A stretch of 64,000 bases of DNA from Vulcanimicrobiota bacterium (lineage in GTDB: Bacteria > Vulcanimicrobiota > Vulcanimicrobiia > Vulcanimicrobiales > Vulcanimicrobiaceae). The notes under the pieces are model-generated. The model saw only the letters and a program-made list of their open reading frames with translations. It was not told the DNA's origin and did no database searches. The position numbers were made by a program, and so were the translations under genes. The stretch spans positions 62,001 through 126,000 of the forward strand of contig PLWS01000005.1 in NCBI GenBank assembly GCA_003151115.1, read 5' to 3'. Below are positions 63,590-64,000 of this stretch, piece by piece (positions within the stretch are counted from its first letter, which is position 1; each line of letters begins with the position of its first letter).

Positions 63590-64000
63590 CAGCTCGCCGG
63601 TGTCGCCTTACCCGCCGGCGTCGTCGTGACGTTTTGCCCGTCGTGCAGCAGCGGGTCTTTTGCGGCAACGATCGAGTCACCCGGGAGCAGACCCGACTTC
63701 ACCACGGTCTGCGTATCGTTCTTCGGGCCGGTACCGACGTACGTCTTTACCAGTTTGCGATTGCGAACGACGTACACGTAGGAGCCTTTGCCGTCTTTGT
63801 TGAGCGCCGCGCTCGGAACGACGATGGCGTTGCGTACGTCGGTTGTGAGGATATCGACGTCCACGCTCATACCGTCGCGCAAGAAGCTCGGCGCACCGTC
63901 GAGACGAATCGTCGTTACGACTTGCTTCGCCGTGCTCGATGGGTCGGTCGACTTCGTTGCGACCGGCGCGATTACCGAGACGTAACCGGTAAGCGTGCGT
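63589..64000 (-). CDS. Periplasmic adaptor (membrane fusion) protein, C-terminal part
   Basis: The last 137 codons of a MacA/HlyD-like adaptor; the gene runs beyond the end of the window. Visible are GYVSVIAPVATK, RDGMSVDVDILT, IVVPSAALN and VVKSGLLPGDSIV, which match the beta-barrel and membrane-proximal domains of RND/MacA adaptors. The tail is Ala/Thr/Pro-rich. It joins the MacB-like permeases to an outer-membrane channel. Upstream domains and the start cannot be seen. Confidence 0.85.
   Translation of the reverse strand, partial: RTLTGYVSVIAPVATKSTDPSSTAKQVVTTIRLDGAPSFLRDGMSVDVDILTTDVRNAIVVPSAALNKDGKGSYVYVVRNRKLVKTYVGTGPKNDTQTVVKSGLLPGDSIVAAKDPLLHDGQNVTTTPAGKATPAS

Noticed and set aside
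1-64000. CRISPR array, rRNA operon, tRNA, phage or transposase genes
   Set aside because: The dispersed repeats are irregularly spaced with no unique spacers, and none of the genes resembles cas, integrase, transposase or phage structural proteins.

Overview
The window is a gene-dense, high-GC stretch of bacterial chromosome with about 65 protein genes, no rRNA, tRNA or CRISPR, and no insertion sequence or phage. Several features point to a diderm member of the Terrabacteria side of the bacterial tree. There is a beta-barrel-like protein ending in Phe, an RND pump, a SpoIIIAA/Ycf45-type R3H ATPase, the PdxS/PdxT route to pyridoxal phosphate, an Orn/Lys/Arg decarboxylase-tmk-holB neighbourhood that recalls Bacillus yaaO-tmk-holB, and a dnaK-grpE-dnaJ order. 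Candidatus Eremiobacterota (WPS-2) is my best guess. It is an inference from gene content only, and the sequence may come from a metagenome assembly.

Layout. 1-1.8 kb: end of nfo, dinB, a YbjQ protein and a small membrane protein. 1.9-6.4 kb (minus): GNAT enzyme and a two-gene helicase/nuclease pair. 6.4-8.6 kb: ubiX, a MobA-like nucleotidyltransferase and ispE. 8.7-14.2 kb (plus): six-hairpin glycosidase, Pro-rich anchored protein, pdxST, HNH endonuclease, lipoprotein. 14.4-20 kb (plus): PLP decarboxylase, R3H ATPase, secreted protein, tmk with an apparent CTG start, holB. 20-24.7 kb: membrane protein, MTA phosphorylase, bifunctional nuclease, ychF, glutamate dehydrogenase. 24.8-35.2 kb (minus): secreted proteins, rhodanese, SGNH hydrolase, barrel protein, RND pump, lipA, lipB, lpd. 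35.3-41.3 kb (plus): flavin reductase, mutY, secreted protein, two tandem S9 peptidases (the second frameshifted). 41.5-47.7 kb: Tat multicopper oxidase, nth, DPP-IV-like peptidase, VIT/CCC1 transporter, secreted Lys/Pro-repeat protein. 47.8-50.4 kb: acyl-CoA dehydrogenase and a 3-oxoacid CoA-transferase pair. 50.4-58.9 kb (minus): secreted proteins, ABC transporters, dnaK-grpE-dnaJ. 59.2-64 kb (minus): HtrA protease and a MacA/MacB-type efflux operon that runs off the end.

Working units. lpd, lipB and lipA join lipoate synthesis to a lipoate-dependent enzyme. The acyl-CoA dehydrogenase and CoA-transferase suggest fatty or keto acid use. DnaK/GrpE/DnaJ and HtrA form a protein-quality block. 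Translational coupling is pervasive: many neighbours overlap by 1-4 bases (ATGA, GTGA, TTGA, TAATG).

The most distinctive signal is a family of short hairpin repeats with ends of the form TGTCAT-NNN-GAG ... TCGA-N'N'N'. I find 13 copies in seven places. The three-base arms covary (CCT/AGG, GGT/ACC, CGT/ACG), so the sequence changes while pairing is kept. Most copies lie between genes, often at gene 3' ends, but one is an in-frame insertion in an S9 peptidase and two form the 3' end of lipB.
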